From an uncultured Pelagibacteraceae bacterium (GTDB lineage Bacteria > Pseudomonadota > Alphaproteobacteria > Pelagibacterales > Pelagibacteraceae), in contig CACFUX010000012.1 in assembly GCA_902569615.1 (NCBI GenBank), forward strand, positions 1-36,948: a DNA stretch of 36,948 nt, given 5' to 3'. The notes under the pieces were generated by a model. That model saw only the letters and a list, made by a program, of their open reading frames with translations. It was not told the DNA's origin and did no database searches. Position 1 is the first letter of the stretch, and the number at the start of each line of letters is the position of its first letter. The translations under genes were made by a program, and so were the position numbers. Positions 18,320 through 25,953 of the stretch are shown here, in pieces.

Positions 18320-18943
18320 ATGTCAAAATACAAATTAACCTGGAAAGATCTTACTTGGAGAGATTTTAAAATATATTTATTTGCACTTTTTAAGGCCTTC
18401 ATTCCAAAGACAAAAATAAGCAATTTAGATGAATTGGAAGATTTTATACAGTCCAAATCAGCCTGGGTTACTCAAGTAACACTTTATAGTTATTTAAAAA
18501 CTAGAATGGGAACAAGGTATGTGCTCCATTTTGAAAATGATAAATTTATGGCATCAGTAAATTCAGCTAAGTGGAATATTTATTCTGTTGCTCTTCAGGA
18601 TCTAACATTTTTTATATTTTCATATTTAAAAACTAATTTTAATTATCAAGATACTAATAAAGCTAAAGAAATTTTTCTGAAAATTTTAGATGATGAAACT
18701 ACTAACAACATGCCTTTAGAAGTTATTGAAGAAGCAAAAAAAAATTTTAATGAAAGATTTGAAAAAATTAATTGGGATAACTATTATAATGATCTTCCAT
18801 TCAATCCTAGTGCATTGTCATTATATAAGTGGGCACCAATAGCTGATGAATTAAAAGAACTTGATCGTAAGATTGTTTTAAATTCAGTTATTTTAAAATG
18901 GGATATAGTCAAAAAAGAATTCGAAGAAAGAATAAGGTTCTAA
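18320..18943 (+). CDS. Conserved hypothetical protein, function unknown
   Basis: A 207-residue soluble protein without signal peptide or clear membrane helix. I do not recognise a named domain. The centre reads like a compact alpha/beta unit: [28 protein letters not shown], then [28 protein letters not shown]; the aromatic-rich C-terminal third ([33 protein letters not shown]) looks conserved in style. It sits alone on the plus strand between the symporter pair and acs, overlapping the acs stop by 4 bases. A role in acid metabolism is only suggested by location. Confidence 0.75.
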   Translation: MSKYKLTWKDLTWRDFKIYLFALFKAFIPKTKISNLDELEDFIQSKSAWVTQVTLYSYLKTRMGTRYVLHFENDKFMASVNSAKWNIYSVALQDLTFFIFSYLKTNFNYQDTNKAKEIFLKILDDETTNNMPLEVIEEAKKNFNERFEKINWDNYYNDLPFNPSALSLYKWAPIADELKELDRKIVLNSVILKWDIVKKEFEERIRF

Positions 18944-20967
18944 ATATTTTTTCTATTTTCAACTAGACTTTTAACAACACTTGGATCAGCTAAAGTTGTT
19001 GTATCACCAAGTTGTTCATGTTCATTAGCAGCTATCTTTCTTAAAATCCTTCTCATTATTTTTCCAGACCTTGTTTTTGGTAGACCTGGTGAGAATTGAA
19101 TAAAATCTGGAGTAGCGATTACTCCAATTTGTTTTCTTACCCAAAGTTTTAATTCTCTTTCCAAATCTCCATTTGGTTCTTCTCCAACATTTAAAGTTAC
19201 ATAACAATATAATCCGTTCCCTTTTATATCATGAGGGCATCCAACAACTGCAGCCTCTGCCACCTTCGGATGTGCCACAAAAGCACTCTCGATTTCGGCA
19301 GTTCCTAAATTATGTCCTGATACAATAATAACATCATCTACTCTTCCAGTTATCCAATAGTATCCGTCTTTATCTCTTCGGCAACCATCTCCTGTAAAAT
19401 ATTTTCCATCAAACTGAGAAAAGTATGTTTCAATAAATCTATTATGGTCTCCATATACTGATCTCATTTGACCTGGCCAAGATTGAGCTATACACAATCT
19501 TCCTTGCGCTTCTCCTTTTAGAACCTTACCATCCTTATCAACTATTTCAGGTTTAATTCCATAAAATGGTTTTGTTGCAGATCCAGGTTTTAAATCTATG
19601 GCTCCAGTTTGTGGACTAATTAAAATTCCTCCAGTTTCTGTCTGCCACCAAGTATCAACAATAGGACATCTAGAGTCTCCAACAGTTTTAAAATACCATT
19701 GCCAAGCTTCTGGATTAATTGGTTCCCCTACAGTTCCAAGCAATTTAAGTGATTTTCTTGATGTTTTTTTTACTGGCCCGTCGCCTTCTCTCATCATTGC
19801 TCTTATTGCAGTTGGTGCAGTATAAAAAATATTCACTTTATATTTATCTACTATTTGCCACCATCTAGACCAGTCTGGATAATTAGGTATACCTTCAGAC
19901 ATGATTGTTGTTGCTCCATTTGCAAGAGGTCCATAAATTATATAACTATGACCAGTTACCCATCCAATATCTGCAGTGCACCAATATATATCTTTTGATT
20001 TATAATTAAAAATATATTGATGGGTCATTGAGGCATAAACCATATACCCTCCCGTAGTATGCATTACCCCTTTAGGTTTTCCTGTGGATCCAGATGTATA
20101 TAAAATAAATAATGGATCTTCAGCATTCATTTCCTCAGGTTCACAATTTTTGGAAACTTTTTTAGTAATATCGTGATACCAAACATCCCTACTTTCATCC
20201 CAATTAATCCTATTTCCAGTTCGTTTTACCACAACACACTTTTTAACATTTGGACAATTTAAAAGAGCTTCATCAACTTTTGCTTTTAAGTCTATAATTT
20301 TTCCTCCTCTAATACCTTCGTCAGCAGTAATAACGAATTCAGATTTACAATCATTAATTCTGCCAGATATACTATCTGCTGAAAAACCTCCAAAAATAAT
20401 TGAATGAACAGCACCTATTCTTGCACATGCTAGCATTGTATATGCTAACTCAGGTATCATCGTTAAATAAATTGTAACTCTATCTCCTTTCTTTACCCCT
20501 ATATCTTTTAATCCATTTGCTGCTTTTGAAACCTCTTGATGTAATTGCTTGTAGCTAATTTTTTTTTGTACTTTTGGATCATCCCCAACCCATATTATTG
20601 CAGTCTTATCTTTATTTTTCTTTAAATGACGATCAATACAATTAGCTGAAGCATTTAATGTTCCATCATAAAACCATTTAATATGAACATCTGATTTACT
20701 ATATTTGTAATCTTTAATTTTAGTGTAAGGTTTAATCCAGGTAATTCTCTTACCCTCTTTTTTCCAAAAATTATCATTATTTTTTATTGAATCTGAGTAT
20801 TTTTTTTCATACCCTGATTTATTTATTATGGCTTTTTTTACCCAATCACTTTTTGTTTTGTAAATTAATTCAGAATTTTCAATTTTTTTAACTTTATTTT
20901 TTTTTAACCTTTTTTTTCTTGTAGATTTTTTCTTTTTAATTTTTTTTCTTTTTTTCTTTTTTGGCAT
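18940..20967 (-). CDS. acs: Acetyl-CoA synthetase
   Basis: A 675-residue AMP-forming acetate:CoA ligase. Motifs include the P-loop [11 protein letters not shown], the [11 protein letters not shown] active-site segment, [38 protein letters not shown] (A8 hinge region), and [17 protein letters not shown] with the acetylation-target Lys near the end. Oddity: residues 2-28 contain 20 Lys/Arg, a basic tail absent from typical Acs, ahead of the normal N-terminal helix region. The ATG at 20965-20967 is the only Met codon before the conserved part, and lies 6 bases after the EVE stop, so the two are probably co-transcribed. With the symporter it would convert imported acetate to acetyl-CoA. Confidence 0.96.
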   Translation of the reverse strand: MPKKKKRKKIKKKKSTRKKRLKKNKVKKIENSELIYKTKSDWVKKAIINKSGYEKKYSDSIKNNDNFWKKEGKRITWIKPYTKIKDYKYSKSDVHIKWFYDGTLNASANCIDRHLKKNKDKTAIIWVGDDPKVQKKISYKQLHQEVSKAANGLKDIGVKKGDRVTIYLTMIPELAYTMLACARIGAVHSIIFGGFSADSISGRINDCKSEFVITADEGIRGGKIIDLKAKVDEALLNCPNVKKCVVVKRTGNRINWDESRDVWYHDITKKVSKNCEPEEMNAEDPLFILYTSGSTGKPKGVMHTTGGYMVYASMTHQYIFNYKSKDIYWCTADIGWVTGHSYIIYGPLANGATTIMSEGIPNYPDWSRWWQIVDKYKVNIFYTAPTAIRAMMREGDGPVKKTSRKSLKLLGTVGEPINPEAWQWYFKTVGDSRCPIVDTWWQTETGGILISPQTGAIDLKPGSATKPFYGIKPEIVDKDGKVLKGEAQGRLCIAQSWPGQMRSVYGDHNRFIETYFSQFDGKYFTGDGCRRDKDGYYWITGRVDDVIIVSGHNLGTAEIESAFVAHPKVAEAAVVGCPHDIKGNGLYCYVTLNVGEEPNGDLERELKLWVRKQIGVIATPDFIQFSPGLPKTRSGKIMRRILRKIAANEHEQLGDTTTLADPSVVKSLVENRKNI

Positions 20968-20973
20968 AAAGAC

Positions 20974-21396
20974 TTATTTTTTATTAATATTACTCATCTT
21001 CAAAATAATTTTCCAGCTTTTAGTATCTATAGGCATCACAGATAATCTACTTTGTTTAATTAGAGATAAGTTATTAAGATTGGGATTTTTTTTAATATTT
21101 TCTAAAGAAACTGGCTTATTTAATACTTTTTTGAATCTAACCTGAATAGCTACAAATCTCTTTTCTTTATCTGTTGGGTCTACAAAGGCTGTTTTTATAA
21201 CCTCTACTATGCCTACAATTTCTTTTCCAATATTTGAATGATAAAAAAAACAAAGATCACCCTTAGACATTTTTCTCAAATTATTCGCAGCTTGATAATT
21301 TCTTACACCATCCCAAGCTGCTCCTTTTACTCCAGCCTTTTTTTGATTAGTGATAGACCAAACATTTGGTTCAGATTTTAATAACCAGTACTTCAT
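20974..21396 (-). CDS. EVE-domain protein (start codons supplied by the adjoining island)
   Basis: A 140-residue EVE (DUF55) protein of the PUA-like fold that binds modified nucleobases. Typical segments are MKYWLLKSEPNVWSI, GAAWDGVRNYQAANNLRKM, GDLCFFYHSN, GIVEVIKTAFVDPTD and LSLIKQSRLSVMPI. The ATG and first codons belong to a 21-bp sequence repeated at 25933-25953 next to tsaD, so the gene was interrupted by the island at 21376-25953 and kept intact because the island brought a replacement 5' end, including the GGAG ribosome site 10 bases upstream. EVE proteins are often found near restriction or methylation systems, but here the link is positional by insertion. Confidence 0.93.
   Translation of the reverse strand: MKYWLLKSEPNVWSITNQKKAGVKGAAWDGVRNYQAANNLRKMSKGDLCFFYHSNIGKEIVGIVEVIKTAFVDPTDKEKRFVAIQVRFKKVLNKPVSLENIKKNPNLNNLSLIKQSRLSVMPIDTKSWKIILKMSNINKK
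21376..21396 (-). repeat. Left boundary repeat (attL-like) at the EVE start
   Basis: Contains the 12-base TTTTAATAACCA (21376-21387) identical to 25933-25944, followed by nine bases matching 25945-25953 except at two positions. It encodes the first seven codons of EVE on the minus strand. The two differences (G/A and C/T) are synonymous third-codon positions, so the island copy preserves the protein. Confidence 0.85.
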
Positions 21397-21468
21397 CTAA
21401 TTGTTTCTCCAATGTTTACGCCAATTTTGAATCATTGAGTTTTCATTTTCCTTGGTTTTTTTAAAACA

Positions 21469-21494
21469 CGTACCCCTAAAATACCCCCTCATTT
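21469..21494. repeat. Left TACCCC pair (arm-site-like)
   Basis: Starts CGTACCCC and ends CCCCTCATTT, with TACCCC units at 21471-21476 and 21482-21487. It matches 25808-25833 at 20 of 26 positions, in the same orientation. C-rich tracts stand out in this AT-rich DNA. Tandem TACCCC/GGGGTA repeats are known to me from the arm regions next to P4-type integrases; no integrase is here. Confidence 0.65.
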
Positions 21495-21513
21495 GAGATT
21501 TGCTTTGTGTTTA

Positions 21514-21705
21514 TTAAGTTGAAATATACCACCTATGTCCAAGATTCTTAAGTTTGTTTTCTTTAACCATAGGATAAATATATTTTGCTCTTAAAGTATG
21601 TATACTTAAATTAAATTTTTCTACTATTTCCGATATATGTTTTTTTTCGTTAGAACAAAATTCTAAAATTTTGTTAGCTCTTTCTATTGTATACTTTCTC
21701 TTCAT
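21514..21705 (-). CDS. Small winged-helix-like protein
   Basis: A 63-residue basic protein. The arrangement helix (ERANKILEFC), helix-turn-helix (HISEIVEKFNLSIHTLRAKYIYPMV) and a C-terminal hairpin-like KNLGHRWYIS suggests a minimal winged helix that binds DNA. It lies 14 bases downstream of the nuclease stop in the same transcription direction, so it is the last gene of the restriction-modification unit. It could be a controller, but it does not look like the usual Xre-type C protein. Function is inferred from shape only. Confidence 0.6.
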   Translation of the reverse strand: MKRKYTIERANKILEFCSNEKKHISEIVEKFNLSIHTLRAKYIYPMVKENKLKNLGHRWYIST

Positions 21706-21719
21706 AATATTTTTTTAAA

Positions 21720-23519
21720 TTATATTAATTTATTATTTAATGTATAATTTGAAATAGTTTTTTCAATATGATTTCCCCAACTAATTGCGTCAAGTTTATC
21801 TTTTTTTTTCAAGCATTGATCTAAAATTTCTTTAAAAAGAATGGGATCAAGCGATTGTTTATCAATGAATAAATATTTAAAAATGTCATGTAATTGTCTA
21901 AAGGTAATAGGAAGAATGTTTGCAGATATTAAATTATCTTTTTGGTCATAGTGGCTCTTACTGAAATAATTAAGTAGTTCAGTTTCAATTTTTTTATTTC
22001 CAACAAATAAGGAATAAACAGGCTTATTAGGAAATTCCAAATTTTTTTTTGCACAATGAAAAAAAACAGGTTCACTTTCATCCTTTATTTGTGATCTTCC
22101 AGTTTTAAAAGAGGGCTCAACATTTAGAACATAATTTTCAAACTCAAAAAACATATCTTCAACACCTGATTTAGCATGATGTGAGGCAATAAAATTATCA
22201 TCTACTGGAAAGTTTCTTGTTGATTTTATTTCATTGTGTATATTATTTATTGCAAGAAAAATTCTCCAAACTATCCATTCTAAGTGATGTGGCTCTGCTT
22301 TTAATATTTCGTTATCAATTAATATCTCTTGTTTACTAGATTGAATATCATTTAGTAATTTAAGAATTTCATTTGCCCTATTTTTTTGATCTTTGTAATA
22401 ATCTATTTCCTGGAGAATAGAATATTGGTCTTTGCTTCGATAGTAAGCTTTTTTTAACTCATCGTTACTTGTGACTTTGTTAATAACTATTGAAGGCTTA
22501 ATTTTGTGTTCTTTTTCAAGCTTTTTAATAATATTTTTAGCTTCATTTTTAAGTAAATTTTTATCTTCAAATGGTAGGAGGTCTCCAAGCCATAAATTCT
22601 TTAAATATTCAAGGTCATCTTCATTTTCGTATGGATATTGATGGTTAGATATTAGTTCACATATATGTTTTTTTTCTTCAACAAAAATTAATTTCTTTCC
22701 TTTTTTTGTAAATAAGCCTGTACTGATTGCTGCTGCAAAATTAGTATCCATGTATGCTGTTGCTGTTTCATATTGTACATTTCTTTTTTTATTTTCGAAC
22801 CATCTTTTAGCTAAAATTCTTTCAAATCCCTTTTGTTTTTTAAATCTTGATCTAAAATCAATTATTTCTGATATTATATTTTCAATAGAATTTGTTTTGT
22901 AATCATTTACTATTACAGCCATTTCACTTGGAGTTATGTGAGGCTCCATTTTTTTTTTTTTTAACTCAATAATAATATCTATGTAAAGTTTAAGTGGGTA
23001 AAAAGTTTCTCCATCATATGAAGATGAATATTTTTGTGCAGGAGAGGGCTGTTTATGATAAAACATTGATTTTAAAAAAATATCTTTTTGTTCTGCGGTA
23101 AGTTCCTTTCCATCTGAGTCTGTATTTTTTAACATTTTTCCCAGAGGTGTAAGGCTATATGGTTTTGTATTCATTTTTATTTCAGGATATTTTTTAATTA
23201 TTTCAACTATTTTTTCGTCTAGATTTTTATTATTTAATTTATATTGATCTTTTTTTTTATCAGGTCTAATGGCTATAAATCCAAATTGTATACAGTTTGC
23301 TAAAAATTTTCTCCCATTCCAAGCAGAAGGTTTTTCAGATTCTACAACACCATTTTTAATTAATTTTTCATTAAGATCTTTTTCAAAATTGTCAGATGTT
23401 TTTTTATTAAAAGGATAAGCTTGAATTAGCTCTTCAAGAACTCTTAGTCCAATTGGAATTCTCCATGGCCTTCTAAAAGTAGTATTTCCTATTCCAACAT
23501 TTTCTGGGACTTTGGGCAT
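21720..23519 (-). CDS. Type II (type IIS) restriction endonuclease, AlwI/PleI/N.BstNBI family
   Basis: A 599-residue nuclease. Comparison by memory with N.BstNBI shows collinear blocks over most of the length: the DNA-recognition region (IFLKSMFYHKQPSP, IIELKK...ISEIIDFRSRFKK, TAYMDTNFAAAISTGLF) and the C-terminal cleavage domain. The catalytic set is kept with the same spacing: Glu414 (HLEWIVW), Asp455 (GVEDM), Glu468 (NVEPS), Glu481 (DESEPV) and His488. The family recognises short asymmetric sites such as GGATC or GAGTC and cuts outside them, and some members nick one strand. The start overlaps the stop of the second methyltransferase (TAATG). The recognition site cannot be read from sequence. 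Confidence 0.88.
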   Translation of the reverse strand: MPKVPENVGIGNTTFRRPWRIPIGLRVLEELIQAYPFNKKTSDNFEKDLNEKLIKNGVVESEKPSAWNGRKFLANCIQFGFIAIRPDKKKDQYKLNNKNLDEKIVEIIKKYPEIKMNTKPYSLTPLGKMLKNTDSDGKELTAEQKDIFLKSMFYHKQPSPAQKYSSSYDGETFYPLKLYIDIIIELKKKKMEPHITPSEMAVIVNDYKTNSIENIISEIIDFRSRFKKQKGFERILAKRWFENKKRNVQYETATAYMDTNFAAAISTGLFTKKGKKLIFVEEKKHICELISNHQYPYENEDDLEYLKNLWLGDLLPFEDKNLLKNEAKNIIKKLEKEHKIKPSIVINKVTSNDELKKAYYRSKDQYSILQEIDYYKDQKNRANEILKLLNDIQSSKQEILIDNEILKAEPHHLEWIVWRIFLAINNIHNEIKSTRNFPVDDNFIASHHAKSGVEDMFFEFENYVLNVEPSFKTGRSQIKDESEPVFFHCAKKNLEFPNKPVYSLFVGNKKIETELLNYFSKSHYDQKDNLISANILPITFRQLHDIFKYLFIDKQSLDPILFKEILDQCLKKKDKLDAISWGNHIEKTISNYTLNNKLI

Positions 23520-24550
23520 TAACTTAAAATAATTATATATTCTTTAATTTGATTTTTCATTTTATTTAATTTTTTTTGTGTACCAAAACTATAAGTATAG
23601 TTTATTTTTATTGCTTTAAATTTCCTTTTGAATTCTTTTGCAATAGTATTTATTTCCTTAAGAGTGGGTAGAGAATTTGAGGAATAAGACATTACTACAA
23701 TCTGTTTAGAGTATTTTTTGATTAGAAGAGTAATTGCATCATAGCTTCCTTGTTTTGTGTCAAACATGGATGGATATTTTTTAAATTTTTTAACAATACT
23801 TTTTTCTTGAATTTTAACTCCTTTCCAATCTCTAACCAAACCTTCGATAAAATGATATCTTCTAACGTACTCATTGTCTGAATATTTACTGTAATAAGGT
23901 GGATCAATATAAACTAGATCACATTTGTTATTAACTTTACTAAAATCTCTACTTAAAGATAAATTTTTTTTTTTATTAGAAAATACAGCATTATTAAAAA
24001 TTTCGATTGCCTCTAAAAACTGTTGTTCAAAGCTCTTTTTTAAGTCTGCTCTACCATCATCATATCTTTTACCTTTGAATGTAAAAATTCCTCTAGATTG
24101 CTTTTTTTGGCAAGCCTTTGTTAGTGCTGCTAATGCAAGAGATCTTTTATAGGGATTATTAATCTTTTTAATATTATGTCTTATTGCATCAATAAAGTCA
24201 TTTTCTGATTTTGAATAAAAAATTCCTTTAAATTTATTTTGAACAAATTGATTATATTTTTTAGGACGAGATAGTAAATTTTTTATATCTTTTTTATTTA
24301 GTTTATATTTTGAATTTTCAATGATCGACTTAGATATATTTGAAGAAAAAAAAAGATAATCATTTGAAATTACTTTTTTTTCCATAGATTTAAGTAGATA
24401 AGAAACAGAACTTGAACCACTGAATAAATCTAGTGCAGTATCAAATTTTAGATTGCTGAAAACATTATAAAGTTCTTTGATAATCTTGTTTTTACTTCCC
24501 ATATACCTTGATGGAGGAAATTTTTTATATTGTTCAAATGCTTGTTTCAT
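23519..24550 (-). CDS. DNA adenine methyltransferase, D12-class-like (M2 of the system)
   Basis: A 343-residue N6-adenine methyltransferase. It shows RYMGSKNKII at 16-25 (AdoMet/N-terminal motif of D12 enzymes), motif I DLFSGSSSVSYLL at 41-53 (a Ser-rich version of FxGxG) and the catalytic motif IV IDPPYYSKYS with DPPY at 216-219. The order motif I before DPPY is the alpha class. The gene overlaps the first methyltransferase by 17 bases and is coupled to the nuclease. A pair of methyltransferases fits an asymmetric site where each strand carries its own adenine context. Confidence 0.9.
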   Translation of the reverse strand: MKQAFEQYKKFPPSRYMGSKNKIIKELYNVFSNLKFDTALDLFSGSSSVSYLLKSMEKKVISNDYLFFSSNISKSIIENSKYKLNKKDIKNLLSRPKKYNQFVQNKFKGIFYSKSENDFIDAIRHNIKKINNPYKRSLALAALTKACQKKQSRGIFTFKGKRYDDGRADLKKSFEQQFLEAIEIFNNAVFSNKKKNLSLSRDFSKVNNKCDLVYIDPPYYSKYSDNEYVRRYHFIEGLVRDWKGVKIQEKSIVKKFKKYPSMFDTKQGSYDAITLLIKKYSKQIVVMSYSSNSLPTLKEINTIAKEFKRKFKAIKINYTYSFGTQKKLNKMKNQIKEYIIILS

Positions 24551-25346
24551 AATTTGTAACTATAATATCCTTACCAGTTCTGAGGTTACCTTTACTATTA
24601 ATATTCCTTTTAGTATTGAATATTTTTATATTAAATTTTTTATATAGTTTAATAACTTCAGAAGAAGTTGAATTTGTTAAAATTAAATAACAACCTTTTT
24701 TATGTAATTCTTCAAAAAGGTTGGCTAATTTTTTGTGATCCCCTAAATAAAATTGTTCTTTTGTATACCTTTTAAAATCTGAATATTTAGATATGGGTAA
24801 ATATGGAGGATCCAAAAAAATTAAATCATTTTTTTTTGCATACTTTTTCAAAAGTAAATCATAACTTAAATTTAATATTTTTGTTTTTTTTAATAATTTA
24901 GATACTTTAAGTAAATTATTTTCGTCTATTAATCTTACATTTTTGTTATTTGCAAAAGGAACATTAAATTCACCTTTTTTATTTACTCTATATAATCCAT
25001 TAAAACATGTTCTATTTAAGTAAATAGCTCTACAAGCTTTATCAGTTAAATTGTTTGGAACAGATTTTCTAATGTTATAAAAAAAATCTTTATTATTTTT
25101 ATATTTTTTTAAATTTTTAATTATTTTTTTTGGATTTTTTGAAATTTCCTTATAGAGATTTATTAGTTCTTTATTAGTATCTGAGATAATCGAGTTATTT
25201 TTGTTTATAAAAAAAAATAAAGCCCCACCACCTATAAATGGTTCTAAATATCGGTTAAATTTTTTTGGAAAGCATTTTATTAATTCTGGCAGCATTTGTC
25301 TTTTTCCACCTGCCCATTTTAAAATAGGTTTTAGATTATCTTTCAT
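24534..25346 (-). CDS. Dam-family DNA adenine methyltransferase (M1 of the system)
   Basis: A 270-residue Dam/D12 enzyme that transfers methyl from AdoMet to adenine N6. Motifs are LKWAGGKRQ at 9-17, motif I EPFIGGGALFF at 35-45, the Dam-specific NRTCFNGLYRVNKKGEFNVPFA at 111-132, and motif IV FLDPPY with DPPY at 179-182. The close match to GATC-type Dam enzymes may suggest a target containing GATC or GGATC-like sequence, which would agree with an AlwI-like partner, but this is inference. It precedes the second methyltransferase with a 17-base overlap, so protection genes are translated before the nuclease. Confidence 0.95.
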   Translation of the reverse strand: MKDNLKPILKWAGGKRQMLPELIKCFPKKFNRYLEPFIGGGALFFFINKNNSIISDTNKELINLYKEISKNPKKIIKNLKKYKNNKDFFYNIRKSVPNNLTDKACRAIYLNRTCFNGLYRVNKKGEFNVPFANNKNVRLIDENNLLKVSKLLKKTKILNLSYDLLLKKYAKKNDLIFLDPPYLPISKYSDFKRYTKEQFYLGDHKKLANLFEELHKKGCYLILTNSTSSEVIKLYKKFNIKIFNTKRNINSKGNLRTGKDIIVTNYETSI

Positions 25347-25385
25347 TTAATTAATTAATATCAGAGTAGATTATAAATTCTTAGT

Positions 25386-25724
25386 TTAATTTAAATCTTC
25401 ATTGTGCCATGTGAATAAATCTGCTTCAAAAGGTATATTTCTAAATTTCAAGAGAGCTTTGTATTTTTCAAGTCTTTCTTCCTTTTTTACATTTTTCAAG
25501 TATTTTAGTATTTGGTCGTAAGTTAATCCTCTCAATTGATCTTTTTTTACATCTATATATTCTTCATATTCCATACCACATATTGCTTTACCTTTGTGAG
25601 GAACGATGTGTTCTGCATACGAAATGCTATCATGTGTTTCTTTTAAGATATCAAAATACCAGGCAATCTGATTTTTAGACTCGAAAAGACAATCTTTTCT
25701 ATAATCAAATAGTTCTTGTTGCAT
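25386..25724 (-). CDS. Unknown 112-aa protein, first gene of the island operon
   Basis: I do not recognise this protein. It is soluble, rich in Lys, Glu and aromatic residues, with two Cys. A central CGMEYEEYIDVKKDQLRGLTYDQILKYLKNVKKEERLEKYKALLKF stretch is mostly charged helix; the end (FEADLFTWHNEDLN) is acidic. There is no HTH or nuclease motif. It lies 39 bases upstream of the first methyltransferase and just downstream of a perfect inverted repeat, so it may be a regulator, accessory protein or a passenger gene. Gene reality rests on length, position and codon use. Confidence 0.65.
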   Translation of the reverse strand: MQQELFDYRKDCLFESKNQIAWYFDILKETHDSISYAEHIVPHKGKAICGMEYEEYIDVKKDQLRGLTYDQILKYLKNVKKEERLEKYKALLKFRNIPFEADLFTWHNEDLN

Positions 25725-25731
25725 ATTTTGG

Positions 25732-25767
25732 AATTGTTAAAAATTCTAGAATCGAACTTTAACAATT
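25732..25767. promoter_or_regulatory. Perfect inverted repeat at the island operon promoter
   Basis: AATTGTTAAA (25732-25741) and its exact reverse complement TTTAACAATT (25758-25767) are separated by 16 bases and end 8 bases upstream of the 112-aa gene start. AT-rich sequence just upstream on the minus strand (TATTATATTAAT, around 25768-25785) could hold the -10 box. The layout fits an operator or an RNA hairpin in the leader. Confidence 0.5.
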
Positions 25768-25807
25768 ATTAATATAATAATTAATAGTGGCACAAATTTG
25801 ATTAAAT

Positions 25808-25833
25808 CGTACCCCACAATGTACCCCTCATTT
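25808..25833. repeat. Right TACCCC pair (arm-site-like)
   Basis: Direct repeat of 21469-21494, 20 of 26 bases identical, with TACCCC units at 25810-25815 and 25822-25827. It lies about 120 bases inside the right island boundary; the left copy lies about 75 bases inside the left boundary. Confidence 0.65.
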
Positions 25834-25928
25834 ACGTTTATTAATTAGCTTTAATCAACATTTTTAATTGTAAAGATAAGGTAAAGGTTAGTGGGAGTCA
25901 GTGGAGTCTTATCGATGTATCACAAGTG

Positions 25929-25945
25929 TTGGTTTTAATAACCAA
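25929..25945. repeat. Core-site-like palindrome at the right boundary
   Basis: TTGGTT-TTAAT-AACCAA is a perfect 6-base inverted repeat around 5 bases, overlapping the 12-base core shared with the left boundary. This spacing is similar to tyrosine-recombinase core sites. The left boundary keeps only the AACCA half well. Confidence 0.5.
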
Positions 25946-25953
25946 TATTTCAT
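25933..25953 (-). repeat. Right boundary repeat (attR-like) next to tsaD
   Basis: Direct repeat of 21376-21396 with 19 of 21 bases identical. It carries the EVE remnant start and overlaps the tsaD stop by one base. Confidence 0.85.

Larger units (their letters stand above)
21376..25953. mobile_element. Integrated restriction-modification island without integrase
   Basis: Bounded by a 21-bp near-direct repeat (19/21) that marks the EVE gene start on one side and its dead copy beside tsaD on the other. Both inner ends carry similar 26-base blocks with paired TACCCC units. The contents are five minus-strand genes: 112-aa unknown, two adenine methyltransferases, an AlwI/BstNBI-family nuclease and a small winged-helix-like protein. 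No recombinase, transposase or phage structural gene is present. The neighbours (EVE and tsaD) are core genes; the left end supplies the start of EVE. Boundaries come from the repeats, the mobility mechanism is inference. Confidence 0.8.
25909..25953 (-). pseudogene. Remnant of the original EVE gene start
   Basis: On the minus strand an ATG overlapping the tsaD stop (TAATG) opens MKYWLLK, identical to the first seven residues of the intact EVE protein at 20974-21396, then runs into unrelated PTLVIHR and a stop. This is the chromosomal 5' end of EVE left behind when the island entered, so tsaD and EVE were once directly coupled in this lineage. Confidence 0.85.

Noticed and set aside
19025-19207. 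60-codon minus-strand frame inside acs
   Set aside because: It is an out-of-frame shadow of the well-supported acs gene and has no family pattern or ribosome site.
23722-23907. 61-codon frame within the second methyltransferase
   Set aside because: It overlaps the DPPY region of a strongly supported gene and shows no independent signal.
21514-25724. Toxin-antitoxin pair made of the 63-aa and 112-aa genes
   Set aside because: The two genes are separated by the three restriction-modification genes and neither shows a toxin fold pattern.
25890-25909. Two GAGTC motifs near the right island end as possible targets of the nuclease
   Set aside because: GAGTC is the site of some family members, but the specificity here is unknown and two 5-base motifs can arise by chance.
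21376-25953. Prophage
   Set aside because: No structural, packaging, replication or lysis gene and no integrase are present; the cargo is only restriction-modification plus two small genes.
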